Part shown: positions 22,688 to 33,004 of the stretch, one piece after another
How the letters are laid out: each line of letters opens with the position of its first letter
Position numbering within the stretch: the stretch's first letter is position 1
From: CAZOWW01 sp964583765
GTDB lineage: Bacteria > Actinomycetota > Actinomycetes > Actinomycetales > Kineosporiaceae
Assembly (NCBI GenBank): GCA_964583765.1
Contig: CAZOWW010000049.1
Coordinates: 1 to 37,879 of the forward strand
DNA: 37,879 nt
Reading direction: 5' to 3'
Notes under the pieces: generated by a model
The model's input: only the letters and a program-made list of their open reading frames with translations
The model's database searches: none
What the model was told of the DNA's origin: nothing
Made by a program: the position numbers and the translations under genes

Positions 22688-23639
22688 GCGGGCCGAGGGC
22701 AGTGCGACCGAGCGGGCCGAGGGCCCACTTGCTGAGCGGGTGCGGGGGAGCGTGGTGATCCCCGCCCACGACGAACGGGAGGTGATCGGACGTTGCCTCG
22801 ACGCGCTGCTGGACGGTGTGCCGCTCGGCGCCCTGGAGATCCTCGTGGCGTGCAACGGGTGCACCGACGGAACCGCCGACCTCGTGCGATCCGGATGGCC
22901 CACCGTGCGGGTGATCGAGATCGCCGAGGCGTCGAAGACGGCCGCCCTCCAAGCGGCTGACACGGTGGCGCGGGCCTTTCCCCGCCTCTACCTCGATGCG
23001 GATGTCGTGCTGCCTGGCTCTTCGGCCCTCGACGTCCTGGAGCTGTTGGCGGGAGGCACCGTGCTCGCCGCTCGCCCCCCGCTGCGCTACGACACCCGGA
23101 GTTGCACCCGGCTGGTCCGGCGCTATCACGCGGCTCGCGTTCGGGTGCCGGCCCTGCTGGACAGGCTCTGGGGCGCCGGGGTGTACGGGCTGTCCGCGCA
23201 GGGGCGAGCCCGGTTCGGGGCATGGCCGCCCGTGCTGGCCGACGACCTCTTCGTCGACTCGCTCTTCACGAACGAGGAGATCGCCATCGTGGCCACGGAA
23301 CCGGTGGTCGTCTCGGTGCCGCGAACCGCACCGGCACTGCTGGCGGTGCTGCGCCGGGGCATCCGGGCCAAGTCGACGCATCGTCACTCGCCCGCGCTGC
23401 CTCCGGGGGAGCCAGGAGCAGGCGCTCCCGGTCCGGGCGGTCCGGTCCCCGGCTCCCTGAGGTTGTCGCATCGGACCCAGGGCACGCTCGGCGGTCTGCT
23501 GCGCGCGGGACTGCGACGCCCGGTACACCTGCCCGACGTGCTGGTGTTCGCGGGCTTCGCCTTCGCCGCCCGAGTGCCCGGCGGGACCGGGAGCCCGGGT
23601 CTTTGGGAACGGGACGATTCCAGCAGGGCACTGTGCTGA
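22680..23639 (+). CDS. GT2 family glycosyltransferase
   Basis: A 319-residue GT-A enzyme: SVVIPAHDEREVIGRCLDALL (strand 1), ILVACNGCTDGTADLV, the DxD motif LYLDADVVLPG, and an acceptor region LADDLFVDSLFTNEEI. The start is a GTG overlapping the previous gene by 8 bases; the first 23 residues are a repeated AERAEG-type stretch before the core. Last gene of its block: a hairpin lies just after the stop. The two GT2 enzymes, the WecG-type enzyme and the protein at 29085 would give a repeat unit of perhaps four sugars, counting an initiating transferase that is not in the window. Confidence 0.85.
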   Translation: MAERAEGSATERAEGPLAERVRGSVVIPAHDEREVIGRCLDALLDGVPLGALEILVACNGCTDGTADLVRSGWPTVRVIEIAEASKTAALQAADTVARAFPRLYLDADVVLPGSSALDVLELLAGGTVLAARPPLRYDTRSCTRLVRRYHAARVRVPALLDRLWGAGVYGLSAQGRARFGAWPPVLADDLFVDSLFTNEEIAIVATEPVVVSVPRTAPALLAVLRRGIRAKSTHRHSPALPPGEPGAGAPGPGGPVPGSLRLSHRTQGTLGGLLRAGLRRPVHLPDVLVFAGFAFAARVPGGTGSPGLWERDDSSRALC

Positions 23640-23644
23640 ACCGA

Positions 23645-23660
23645 CCGGATACCCATCCGG
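23645..23660 (+). terminator. Hairpin after the glycosyltransferase block
   Basis: CCGGAT-ACCC-ATCCGG, a 6-base stem with a 4-base loop, begins 6 bases after the stop codon. No T-run follows, so termination is only possible, not shown. Confidence 0.35.
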
Positions 23661-23762
23661 GAAGGGCGACATGGACGGAAACCGGCGCCACGTTCCCCGT
23701 CGATTCACCGAATGGGATGGGCCGTGTTTTGTCAGAATTTACCGGGACTCCCGCTGAAACGT

Positions 23763-23790
23763 CTCCCCGGGGCCCCGGGGAGCCTATTCT
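23763..23790 (+). promoter_or_regulatory. Perfect 20-base palindrome next to a -10-like box, Wzz/Wzy block
   Basis: CTCCCCGGGGCCCCGGGGAG (23763-23782) is fully self-complementary. Two bases later comes TATTCT (23785-23790), a good -10-like sequence about 110 bases before the Wzz-type gene. The palindrome covers the -35 to spacer region, where a repressor or activator dimer could act. No normal -35 box is seen. Confidence 0.4.
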
Positions 23791-23900
23791 GAAGCCAGGG
23801 GTCGGCCCTGGGCGGAGAGTCCACAGGACATGTGAGCCCCAGTACGACACACGGTGCCACAGGCCATGACACGGTCACGAGCGGCAGGGAGCCGATCCGG

Positions 23901-24812
23901 ATGACGTCGTCTGTTCTCCAGGCACTGCGGCGGAACTGGTTCGCCGGCCTGCTCGGGCTGATGGTGACTCTCGGCCTGGCGGGCGTCGCCGTGGCCGCCG
24001 TGCCGGCCACTTATGTCGCTTCGGCGCAGATGGTACTTCTTCCTCCCGCGTCTCACAGGAGTACTTCGGATCCCACTGCGCTCAATCCCTACCTGGGGCT
24101 CTCAGGGCTCCAGGGAATGGCGGACATCATTGCCCGGGCCATGACGGACGACAGAACAGCCACGGAACTCAAGGACTCCGGGGTCACGGCGTACGCGGTC
24201 CACTACGACCCGCTCTCGGCAGGTCCCGTCCTCCTCGTGCAGGCCGAGGAAGCCAGCCCGGGGCAGGCGTCGTCCGCGCTCACGGTGCTCCTCGGCGAGG
24301 TGCAGAAGACCACGGCCCGGCTCCAGGGGGCCACGGATCTCGCGCCCGCCACCTATGTGACTGCCGAACTGATCGCACGCCACGGCAACCCCGAGCGATC
24401 CGGGAAGGCACAGCTCCGGGCGGTGGCCGTCGCGCTGGTGGGCGGTCTGGTGCTGACCCTGCTCGGAGTGTGCCTGCTGGACGCGGCCCGGATGCGTCGA
24501 CGCGCGGGGGTCCGCCTGGCGCCGGCCGATGCCTTCACCCAGGCACCGGCCGCAGGTGAAGGGCGACCGGGGGCCGCAGGCGAAGGGCGGGTGGCCGCGG
24601 TCGAAGGGCCGGGGGCCGACGGGCGACCTGGGGTCGAACGGGAGAGGCCGGGGGTCGACGGTCGACCGGAGACCGCAGGGGAAGGGCCTGCCGGGGCGGT
24701 GGGGGCGGGCGCCGGGACGGGGCTGGAGGCCGGGGCTCCGGGCCTCGACGCGGCCAGGAACAACGGTGTGGCGGCCGGCGCAGGTGGGTCCGCGAGGCGG
24801 GGTAGCCGGTGA
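23901..24812 (+). CDS. Wzz-like chain-length / capsular polysaccharide membrane protein
   Basis: A 303-residue protein with two membrane segments, about residues 14-34 (GLLGLMVTLGLAGVAVAAV) and about 198-218 (AVALVGGLVLTLLGVCLL), and an outside loop of about 160 residues. This is the topology of Wzz/CapA-type copolymerases that set polysaccharide length. I chose the ATG at 23901 (AGGGAG 9 bases upstream). The cytoplasmic tail of about 80 residues is a low-complexity Gly/Ala/Glu/Arg repeat (AGEGRPGAAGEGR). It has no tyrosine-kinase domain and no Tyr-rich tail. It overlaps the Wzy-type gene (GTGA). Confidence 0.75.
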   Translation: MTSSVLQALRRNWFAGLLGLMVTLGLAGVAVAAVPATYVASAQMVLLPPASHRSTSDPTALNPYLGLSGLQGMADIIARAMTDDRTATELKDSGVTAYAVHYDPLSAGPVLLVQAEEASPGQASSALTVLLGEVQKTTARLQGATDLAPATYVTAELIARHGNPERSGKAQLRAVAVALVGGLVLTLLGVCLLDAARMRRRAGVRLAPADAFTQAPAAGEGRPGAAGEGRVAAVEGPGADGRPGVERERPGVDGRPETAGEGPAGAVGAGAGTGLEAGAPGLDAARNNGVAAGAGGSARRGSR

Positions 24813-27373
24813 CCTTGCTGGTACCGCGGCCGCCGACGGCTGCGGGTGCTGTCGCACCACGTCCTCGCGCCACACCGTGTCCTGATGGCGCGGCGTGTCC
24901 TCAAGCCGCGGCGTGTCCTCGCGACGGGACGGGGGCGGTCCTTTCGCCGGTTCCCCGTGCGGGCCGGGACGCCGTCCCCGTGCCGGCCGCCTGCGAGTCT
25001 CCTTCCCGGAAGCGCCGGCTGCGGTGGGACGCCGTGGGCATGCTGACGTTGTTCGTGGTGTTCCGATTCGCGATCCCCTCGCGTTACGTGGTGGGTCCGC
25101 TCGGCGGCGCCGGCGCACCGGCTCAGTTGGTGGGTATGGGGGTGGGCCTGTGGTGGCTGGCCGACCGGCTGGTCCAGCCGTGGTCGCGCTCCCGTCTCGT
25201 CCAACCGATCCGACGCTGTGCCCTGGCCTTCCTCCTCGTCGTCCTGGTCGCCTACCTGGTCGCGGCGGTCCGTCCGATCAGCGCGGACGAGCAGCTCGCG
25301 GCCGATCGGGCCCTGCTCAACGTGCTGGCCTGGACGGGCGTGATGTTCGCCGCCATGGACGGGGTCACCAGCCGATCGCGGCTCGACACCCTGGTACGGC
25401 GCCTGGTGTTGCTGGGCGGGCTCGAGGCCTGCGTGGGGATCCTGCAACTGCTCACCGGACGCACCCTCATCGAGTACCTGCACCTGCCCGGGCTCTCGGA
25501 CACCGGGGTGGACGAAGGCCTGCTCAGCCGGGGGAGTTTCCTGCGACCTGCGGGCACCGCCGTGCACCCGATCGAGTTCGGGGTCACCCTGGCGATGCTG
25601 CTCCCGCTCGCCCTGCATCTGGCGGTGGCGGACGGCGGACGGCGCTCGGCCGCCGCCCGGTGGTGGCCCGTGGGGGCGATCACCTTCGCTCTGGCGCTGT
25701 CCGTGTCCCGTTCGGCCCTGATCTGCGCGGCGGTCGGCCTGCCCCTGCTGCTCACGGCTTGGCCGACCCGGCTGCGGCGCCGGGTCTACCTGGCCGTGCC
25801 GGTGCTCGCCGCCGGCCTGGCTCTGGCCCTGCCCGGGTTCCTGCGCACGGTCCTGAACCTCTTCACGGGGCTGGGCACCGACTCCAGCGCCTCCTCGCGC
25901 ACGGACAGCTATGCCCTGGCCTGGTCCTTCATCACCCGGGCTCCCGTGATCGGCCGGGGCATGGGCACCTTCCTGCCCCGTTACCGGATCCTGGACAACC
26001 AGTACCTCGGGTCGCTCATCGAGATCGGGGCCGTGGGCGTCGCCTGCATGCTCTGCCTGTTCGTGGCCCCTGCGGTGACCGGTTGGCGGCTGCGGATGGC
26101 GGCGGTGACGAGCCCCGCGGCGTCCCTGCCGGTGAGGGGCGCCGTGATCCGCGGCGCCGGCCACGCCCGGGCGGGGGAAGGGGCTCCCCGGTCGCAACTC
26201 GGGCCGGCGTTGGCGGCGGGCATCGCGGGGGGCACCGTGAGCTTCGCCTTCTTCGACGCCTGGAACTTCCCGATGATCCCCTCCGTGATGTTCGTTCTCT
26301 TCGGCTGCGTGGGCGCCCTGCGCCGCCTTCAGCGTGAGGGCGACCGCGCGGAGGACGGTGCGGGGCCCGCGGCCATGCCGGACGCCGATCGGCCGGGGCC
26401 CCGGGGGGACGAAGGACAGGAGTTCGGGGGGCCCGGGAACAGCGGTCGGGAGATCCGAGGACTTGAGCCCAGGGGCTGGGAGTCCGGGGAACGCGAGAAC
26501 GGGCAAGGGGAGTTCGGGGGAGCCGAGCACAGGGGACCGGTCGAGGGAGGGGCTTGGCCGGTGCTGGCCGTCCTGGGCCGTCGCGTCACGGTGGTCCTGG
26601 TGGGAATCCTGCTCACCCTGGGAGGTGCCGCTGCGGCCGCCGGCGCTCGGGGGGTCTGGTTCGAGCAGGGAGTGGTCGTGTTCATCGCTCCCCCCGGAGC
26701 GGTGGAACGCAACGCTTTCGAGCGGGGCTCCAGCAGCCTGGTCTCGACGGCCGGGTTGGTCGGGCGCGAGGTGGAGGAGCCGATGGGCGGCCCGCTTGCG
26801 TTGTCTCCGCAGGCGACGCTCGTCGACCTGGGTATCCGGGACGGCGTCTGGGTGCGTCTGCCCAACGACGGCGGTCAGTGGCGGACCAGCTTCGACCGTG
26901 CCGAACTGGACCTTCAGGTGACCGGTTCGGACGTGGCCCGGGTGCGGGAGCGGTTCGCCATCGCGGTGGAACAGATCCGCGACACGCTCCGTGGCGGGCA
27001 GGTGACTCTTGGCGTCCCGAGATCCGCATTCGTCGACGCTGAGCTCAGTCCTCCGGCACCACCGGTCATGCTGCGGACAGGGAGTCGTAGCCGGGCGGTT
27101 CTCGCAGCACTGGTGCTGGGAGTTGTCGCGACCCTGGTGCTCACGGTGCGACTGGATCGCTTGCTCGGCCCTGCGCGTCGCGATCCACTGATCATGGTGT
27201 TGCGGTGGTGGATCCGGTGTGGTCGCGGCGAGGCACGTGGCGCGAGGGGCCTGGGGCAGGGGACAGGAGCCGCGCAGAGTACGGCGCGCAGGACGGGGAT
27301 GGGCGTTGCGGTGCGAGGCGCGGGAGGGTTGATGCGTGGTGTGCGAGGGCTGACCCGTGGGGGGCGGAGATGA
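24809..27373 (+). CDS. Wzy-type polymerase/ligase fused to a C-terminal Wzz-like domain
   Basis: An 854-residue membrane protein. After a Pro/Ala-rich head of 70 residues, residues about 75-510 form a multi-span O-antigen polymerase/ligase domain (Wzy_C pattern): LRPAGTAVHPIEFGVTLAML, SVSRSALICAAVG, and VIGRGMGTFLPRYRILDNQY followed by LIEIGAVGVACML. A charged Gly/Glu linker (about 515-585) leads to a second part: membrane segment VTVVLVGILLTLGGAAAAAG (about 593), an outside domain of about 150 residues and membrane segment VLAALVLGVVATLVLTVRL (about 770). This two-span layout is Wzz-like. The tail is basic and Gly/Arg-rich. The GTG start overlaps the Wzz-type gene. Such a fusion would tie polymerisation and length control together. 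Confidence 0.8.
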   Translation: MTLLVPRPPTAAGAVAPRPRATPCPDGAACPQAAACPRDGTGAVLSPVPRAGRDAVPVPAACESPSRKRRLRWDAVGMLTLFVVFRFAIPSRYVVGPLGGAGAPAQLVGMGVGLWWLADRLVQPWSRSRLVQPIRRCALAFLLVVLVAYLVAAVRPISADEQLAADRALLNVLAWTGVMFAAMDGVTSRSRLDTLVRRLVLLGGLEACVGILQLLTGRTLIEYLHLPGLSDTGVDEGLLSRGSFLRPAGTAVHPIEFGVTLAMLLPLALHLAVADGGRRSAAARWWPVGAITFALALSVSRSALICAAVGLPLLLTAWPTRLRRRVYLAVPVLAAGLALALPGFLRTVLNLFTGLGTDSSASSRTDSYALAWSFITRAPVIGRGMGTFLPRYRILDNQYLGSLIEIGAVGVACMLCLFVAPAVTGWRLRMAAVTSPAASLPVRGAVIRGAGHARAGEGAPRSQLGPALAAGIAGGTVSFAFFDAWNFPMIPSVMFVLFGCVGALRRLQREGDRAEDGAGPAAMPDADRPGPRGDEGQEFGGPGNSGREIRGLEPRGWESGERENGQGEFGGAEHRGPVEGGAWPVLAVLGRRVTVVLVGILLTLGGAAAAAGARGVWFEQGVVVFIAPPGAVERNAFERGSSSLVSTAGLVGREVEEPMGGPLALSPQATLVDLGIRDGVWVRLPNDGGQWRTSFDRAELDLQVTGSDVARVRERFAIAVEQIRDTLRGGQVTLGVPRSAFVDAELSPPAPPVMLRTGSRSRAVLAALVLGVVATLVLTVRLDRLLGPARRDPLIMVLRWWIRCGRGEARGARGLGQGTGAAQSTARRTGMGVAVRGAGGLMRGVRGLTRGGRR

Positions 27374-29064
27374 GGATCACGGTGAGTGTGTTCAGGAACC
27401 CAAGCACAAAGGACCTGGACACAAGGGACGCAGACGCAAGGAACAGGGGAGCCAACCCCGGGAGAGCGGGCCGCAGGTCTCCTGGCGCGACGTCCGGGAG
27501 ATCCGGAACCTCGAACACGGCCTCTCCCCTGGAGCGAGTCGGCGTGGTCCGGGGCGATCAGGCTCGGCCATGGCGCCGGCTCGGGGCGGGGATCCTGGCC
27601 ACGGCCCTGCTCGCGGAGTTGTGCGCCTGCACAGACTCGGACCCCGCGGCGAGTCGTCAGCAGGTCGAAGGAGTGCAGCTGGGTTCGGGGCCGAGGGGAC
27701 AGGACAGTGCCGTGGGGACGGCCGCTGCAAGCACGGGAGCGGTGGGCGTCCCGACGCACACCGACGGAGCGATGTCTCCCTTGACCGCCGCGCCCCGTCC
27801 CACCAGGCTTCCGCTTCCTCGCGTGCCGTGGAACGGTGGCCCGGCCTACTGGGCGCGTTTCGCGCGCACGGCGGAGGCGGGGTGGACGGATCCCCGGTTC
27901 TTCCCGATCGTCTCGTGGTTCGACGCCGTGAGCACGGACGCCGAGGTCGCCTACGACAGGGCCCTCGGCTTCAACACCTATGTGGGGATCTCGCCGTCCA
28001 CGCCGTACCGGCTCTTCGCGAAGAACGACGTCTACTGGATCGGTCCGGCACTGAACGACGCGCCCGCCAGGGGAGTCCGTCACTGGGTCGGGTACTTCCT
28101 CGATGACGAGGCGGACGGGCGCTTCTCACCGGTCCGGGCCGGACTGGCGCACCTCCGGTCATTGCGGGCGCCGCTGCCCCGGGACCGGTTCGCCTACGCC
28201 AACTTCACGCAGATGGTGATCAGTCGCGATATGCGTGCCAAGGACGCCGAGGCCTTCGTCAACCGCTTCACCGATGCCGTCTCGCTGGACATGTACTGGT
28301 ACACGATCCCGTTCTGCGGGCTTACGCCATACCGGGCTCCGTACCTCGTGCCAGTGCACCGGGCCACCTGCCGAACGGCGTCCAGCTACGGCGCGGTCGT
28401 GGACGCGCTGCGCGAGCGGGACGCGGCGGACGGCCGGCTGCAGGCGGTATGGCAGTTCGTCGAGCTGCTGAACGGCGGCCCCGGGGAGGGCCCCTACCTG
28501 GGCATGATCAAGCCGGGCCAGCTCCGCGGTGCGGTGATGAGCTCCCTGATCCACGGGGCGCGCGGGATCGTCTACTTCAACCAGAGCCTGACCGGACCGT
28601 GCCAGGGCGGGAACCTCATCCGGCTCTCCCAAGTGGTGAGGGGATTCTGTGGCGCCGCGCAGGTTGCTGCCGCCGGTGTCGTGAACAACCAGGTCCGCGT
28701 ACTCGCGCCGGTGCTGAACTCCCAGTCGTACGTCTACCGGTTCGGGCCAGGCCTCGACACGATGCTCAAGGGCTACGACGGCTACGCCTACGTGTTCGCC
28801 ATGGCGGGCACCAGCCGTCCGTTGGGGATGCGGACCTTCGCCCTGCCTCCGGGGGTGGACGGCAATCGGGTGGAGGTGCTGTTCGAGCACCGCACCCTGC
28901 CGGTGATCGGACGGCGGTTCAAGGACTCCTTCGCCGCCGAGTACAGCTATCACGTCTACCGAATCCCGGTGGCTGCGGTGTCGGCAGCGTCGGGTTCCCC
29001 GGGGACGGCCGGAACGGGCGTTCCGGGGACGGCGGGAACGGGCGACGGGGCACGGCACTCGTGA
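27370..29064 (+). CDS. Secreted glycoside-hydrolase-like lipoprotein
   Basis: A 564-residue protein with an unusually long N-terminal region of about 65 residues before the hydrophobic stretch and lipobox ELCAC. The mature protein, from about residue 135, resembles a TIM-barrel hydrolase followed by a beta domain: FFPIVSWFDAVSTDAEVAYD, FNTYVGISPST, YFLDDEADG (candidate acid residues), VSLDMYWYT, and GARGIVYFNQS. I cannot assign a GH family. It starts in an ATGA overlap with the polymerase gene. Surface anchoring and context suggest trimming or remodelling of the polysaccharide. The C-terminal tail carries a GTAGTGVPGTAGTG repeat. Confidence 0.7.
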   Translation: MRITVSVFRNPSTKDLDTRDADARNRGANPGRAGRRSPGATSGRSGTSNTASPLERVGVVRGDQARPWRRLGAGILATALLAELCACTDSDPAASRQQVEGVQLGSGPRGQDSAVGTAAASTGAVGVPTHTDGAMSPLTAAPRPTRLPLPRVPWNGGPAYWARFARTAEAGWTDPRFFPIVSWFDAVSTDAEVAYDRALGFNTYVGISPSTPYRLFAKNDVYWIGPALNDAPARGVRHWVGYFLDDEADGRFSPVRAGLAHLRSLRAPLPRDRFAYANFTQMVISRDMRAKDAEAFVNRFTDAVSLDMYWYTIPFCGLTPYRAPYLVPVHRATCRTASSYGAVVDALRERDAADGRLQAVWQFVELLNGGPGEGPYLGMIKPGQLRGAVMSSLIHGARGIVYFNQSLTGPCQGGNLIRLSQVVRGFCGAAQVAAAGVVNNQVRVLAPVLNSQSYVYRFGPGLDTMLKGYDGYAYVFAMAGTSRPLGMRTFALPPGVDGNRVEVLFEHRTLPVIGRRFKDSFAAEYSYHVYRIPVAAVSAASGSPGTAGTGVPGTAGTGDGARHS

Positions 29065-29084
29065 GAAAGGGGGGCGGGACGGAC

Positions 29085-30050
29085 ATGTCGGGTACGAGTG
29101 CAGGAGCCCGGGTGGACAAGGGGCACGACGTGCGGGTGGCCGAGGAGCGCGATTTGCGGGCCGGGACGATCGAGGTCGACCACGTGCTGCTCACACGCTT
29201 CAACCTTCCTTCGACGGGACATGAGAGCCTCGTCCGGGCGAAGGAGAACTGGCTGCGCGATCGCGTCGAGTTGTTCGAGAGGTACTGCCTGCCGTCGGTT
29301 CTGGCCCAGACGTGCCAGAACTTCTCCTGGATCGTCTACTTCGATCCCGCGAGCCCCGGCTGGTTCCTCGACTGGATCGGGGAGCACGAGCGACTGGGAC
29401 ATTTCCACCCGCGCTTCCGCGAGCACGTGGGTGGCGCCGAACTGCGGGCCGATCTCGGCGTCGTGGCCGGGGTGGGTGTGGATGCGCGCGCCGGTCGCAT
29501 ACTGATCACGAGCAACCTCGACAACGACGACAGCCTCGCCCTGGATTTCGTCGCCCGCGTGCAGGCGGCTCGCGCCGAGGGCTCCCGCAGCGCCGTCTAC
29601 CTGGGGGACGGCTTGATCCGGACCGAGGGCGGCCTGTATCGCCTCGTCTATCCGCACAACGCCTTCTGCTCGGTGCGGGAGTCCTGGGACCGGCCGGTCA
29701 CCTGCTGGACCGACTGGCACACCCTGCTGTCCCGGCACATGCCCGCCGTCGTGCTCCGCGGCGATCCCGGGTGGCTGCAGGTCGTTCACGGGGCCAACGT
29801 GAGCAACCGCGTGCGAGGTAGGCTCACCCGGCCACGGCCGCACCGTGAACGCTTCCTCGGGCTGCTCGACGACCTGCCGGAACCCTCGACCGTTCGACTC
29901 GTTGGCGACCGCCTGGTCGCCATCCCTGTGCGAGCCGGCCGGGAGAGCGTTCGAGCGGGTGCGAAGGCCCTGCTCAGCTTGGTAGCGGGCAAGAGAGGAC
30001 TGGACCGCGCGAAGTTGGCCTGGGCCTCCCTTCGACGTCGCCCGGGATAG
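29085..30050 (+). CDS. Rhamnosyltransferase-family glycosyltransferase
   Basis: A 321-residue protein resembling the putative rhamnosyltransferase family (Pfam Rhamno_transf, recognised by pattern): HVLLTRFNLPSTGHESL, LFERYCLPSVLAQTCQNFSW, IVYFDPASP, and the metal-binding ITSNLDNDDSLA. Later blocks GDGLIRTEGGLYRLVYPHNAFCSV and VHGANVSNRVRG also fit. I chose the ATG at 29085, with AAGGGGGG upstream; an in-frame GTG at 29061 overlaps the lipoprotein stop and cannot be ruled out. Last gene of the polysaccharide locus; a hairpin lies 24 bases downstream. Confidence 0.82.
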   Translation: MSGTSAGARVDKGHDVRVAEERDLRAGTIEVDHVLLTRFNLPSTGHESLVRAKENWLRDRVELFERYCLPSVLAQTCQNFSWIVYFDPASPGWFLDWIGEHERLGHFHPRFREHVGGAELRADLGVVAGVGVDARAGRILITSNLDNDDSLALDFVARVQAARAEGSRSAVYLGDGLIRTEGGLYRLVYPHNAFCSVRESWDRPVTCWTDWHTLLSRHMPAVVLRGDPGWLQVVHGANVSNRVRGRLTRPRPHRERFLGLLDDLPEPSTVRLVGDRLVAIPVRAGRESVRAGAKALLSLVAGKRGLDRAKLAWASLRRRPG

Positions 30051-30074
30051 TGGGAAGGCCAGTCGAGCACCCTC

Positions 30075-30094
30075 GGCTGTGGCGGTCCGCAGCC
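30075..30094 (+). terminator. Hairpin after the polysaccharide locus
   Basis: GGCTGTGG-CGGT-CCGCAGCC, an 8-base stem with one G-U pair and a 4-base loop, 24 bases after the last stop. There is no T-run, as is common in high-GC actinobacteria. Confidence 0.4.
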
Positions 30095-30148
30095 ATCGTG
30101 GCCGTCGTCACAGCATGCGGCTGACCTGCTCCGACAGCGGGAACCGAT

Positions 30149-30178
30149 TTCACCGCTGCCGCGGGGCCCTGGTAAGGT
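30149..30178 (+). promoter_or_regulatory. Candidate promoter of tRNA-Lys
   Basis: TTCACC (30149-30154), an 18-base spacer and TAAGGT (30173-30178), ending 11 bases before the mature tRNA 5' end. Confidence 0.45.
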
Positions 30179-30189
30179 TCTTTCTCGTC

Positions 30190-31724
<1,535 letters not shown>

Positions 31725-32603
31725 TCAGGTGGACGGGGCGAGTTCGCCGTAGAGGTAGGAGGCGGTGACGCCGCCGTCGATGAGGAAGTCGCTGCCGGTG
31801 ATGAAGGCGCCGTCGGGGCCGAGCAGGAGTGCGGCGAGGCCGGCGATCTCGTCGGGGGTGCCGGCTCGGCCGACGGGGCTGTGCTCGATCATGCGGCGGT
31901 AGCCGGCGCCGCGCGGGCCGCTCAGTTCGTCCACGGCCAGGGGGGTGATGACGATGCCGGGGCTGATGGTGTTGACCCGGGCGCCGCGGTGGGCCCAGCG
32001 GACGGCCTCGGCCTGGACCCGCAGGGCGTTGCCGCGCTTGGCGAGCTGGTAGGCGTGCAGGGTGTCGGTGATCTGCCCGGCCGCCAGCATCGGGAGTTTG
32101 AGCAGGTCCTCTGCCGGTGTGGTGGCCAGGGCTGCGTCCTGGGCGGGGGTCAGGGCGGGGAGGCGGTGCCCGGACTGGGAGGCGATGATGACGCCACTGC
32201 CGCCGGGTGCGATGGCATGGCCGAATTCCTCCAGGACGACGGCGGTGCCGTAGAGGTCCACGGCGAGGATCGTCTCGATCGGGGCCTGGCTGGGGGAGAC
32301 GCCGGCCGCGTGGATGAGGCGGGTGATGTCCCCGTGGGCGGTGGCGGACTCGACCAGGGCGTGGACGGAGTCACGGGAGGACACGTCGACGGTGGTGGTC
32401 CTGACCTCGAAGCCGGCGTTGCGCAGGGTCTGGGCTGCGGCGTCGGCGTTGTCCTGGCGCAGGTCGGCGAGCAGGACGTGGCGGCCGGTGCTGACGCGAC
32501 GGGCGATGGCCTGTCCGATCGAACCGGGTCCGATGACCACGACGACCTCGTGCCGGGTCTGACGTCGGGCGTCGTCCGGGATGTTGTGCTGGAGGTCGGT
32601 CAT
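31725..32603 (-). CDS. Short-chain dehydrogenase/reductase (SDR)
   Basis: A 292-residue NAD(P)-dependent oxidoreductase. The Rossmann motif is VVVIGPGSIGQAIARR, slightly unlike the usual TGxxxGxG because Ser-Ile follows the second Gly. HAAGVSPSQAP stands for the NNAG region. YQLAKRGNALRVQ gives the catalytic Tyr and Lys (YxxxK), and SQSG the Ser. The C terminus GSDFLIDGGVTASYLYG is the normal family end, so the gene is complete. The ATG at 32603 has CAGGAG upstream and overlaps the DUF2255 stop (ATGA). Third gene of a redox operon with an alcohol dehydrogenase. The substrate is unknown. Confidence 0.88.
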   Translation of the reverse strand: MTDLQHNIPDDARRQTRHEVVVVIGPGSIGQAIARRVSTGRHVLLADLRQDNADAAAQTLRNAGFEVRTTTVDVSSRDSVHALVESATAHGDITRLIHAAGVSPSQAPIETILAVDLYGTAVVLEEFGHAIAPGGSGVIIASQSGHRLPALTPAQDAALATTPAEDLLKLPMLAAGQITDTLHAYQLAKRGNALRVQAEAVRWAHRGARVNTISPGIVITPLAVDELSGPRGAGYRRMIEHSPVGRAGTPDEIAGLAALLLGPDGAFITGSDFLIDGGVTASYLYGELAPST

Positions 32604-33004
32604 GGTGTGCTCCTGAGCAGGCGGAGGGTGTGTGGGTGGGTCGCGGGGCCGGTGATGTGGCCGACCGGTCCGGGGCCGTACCGGTCGTACTTGGCGTGCA
32701 GGGCGGCGTCGATGGCGTCGTGGATGTTCGGGTCGGCTTCGGCGAAGACGACCTCGTAGTCGGTGCCGGCGGCGTGCAGGTGTCCCCGGCCGGCGGCTCG
32801 TGCTCGGCGGTACCAGGGCCGGTCCGGGCCCCCGGCGGAACGTACGTACAGGCCGTCGGCCACGCGGGCGATCCACATGGTCGTGACAGGAGCCTGGGTG
32901 CCGTCCGGGCGGGGGGAAGCCAGCTGGATCTCGGTGGCCTCCCCGATCCGGGTGAGCTCCTCTGCGGTCCACGCTGATGCGCCGGGTGGCGGGGTGCCGG
33001 TCAC
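32600..33004 (-). CDS. DUF2255 family protein
   Basis: A 134-residue protein with a split-barrel-like pattern: WTAEELTRIGEATEIQLAS, TTMWIARVADGLYVRS, GGPDRPWYRRARAAG and the end AALHAKYDRYGPGPVGHI. These match DUF2255, which often resembles flavin- or F420-binding nitroreductase barrels and travels with SDR and MDR oxidoreductases. It starts with GTG in a GTGA overlap with the alcohol dehydrogenase stop and ends in an ATGA overlap with the SDR. No catalytic role is established. Confidence 0.75.
   Translation of the reverse strand: MTGTPPPGASAWTAEELTRIGEATEIQLASPRPDGTQAPVTTMWIARVADGLYVRSAGGPDRPWYRRARAAGRGHLHAAGTDYEVVFAEADPNIHDAIDAALHAKYDRYGPGPVGHITGPATHPHTLRLLRSTP

Noticed and set aside
24540..24790. 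CRISPR-like or minisatellite repeats
   Set aside because: The GC-rich near-repeats have no regular spacers and encode the low-complexity tail of the Wzz-like protein.
24353..26530. Long minus-strand frame opposite the Wzz and Wzy genes
   Set aside because: Arg/Pro/His-rich shadow without membrane segments or motifs, against clear family patterns on the plus strand.
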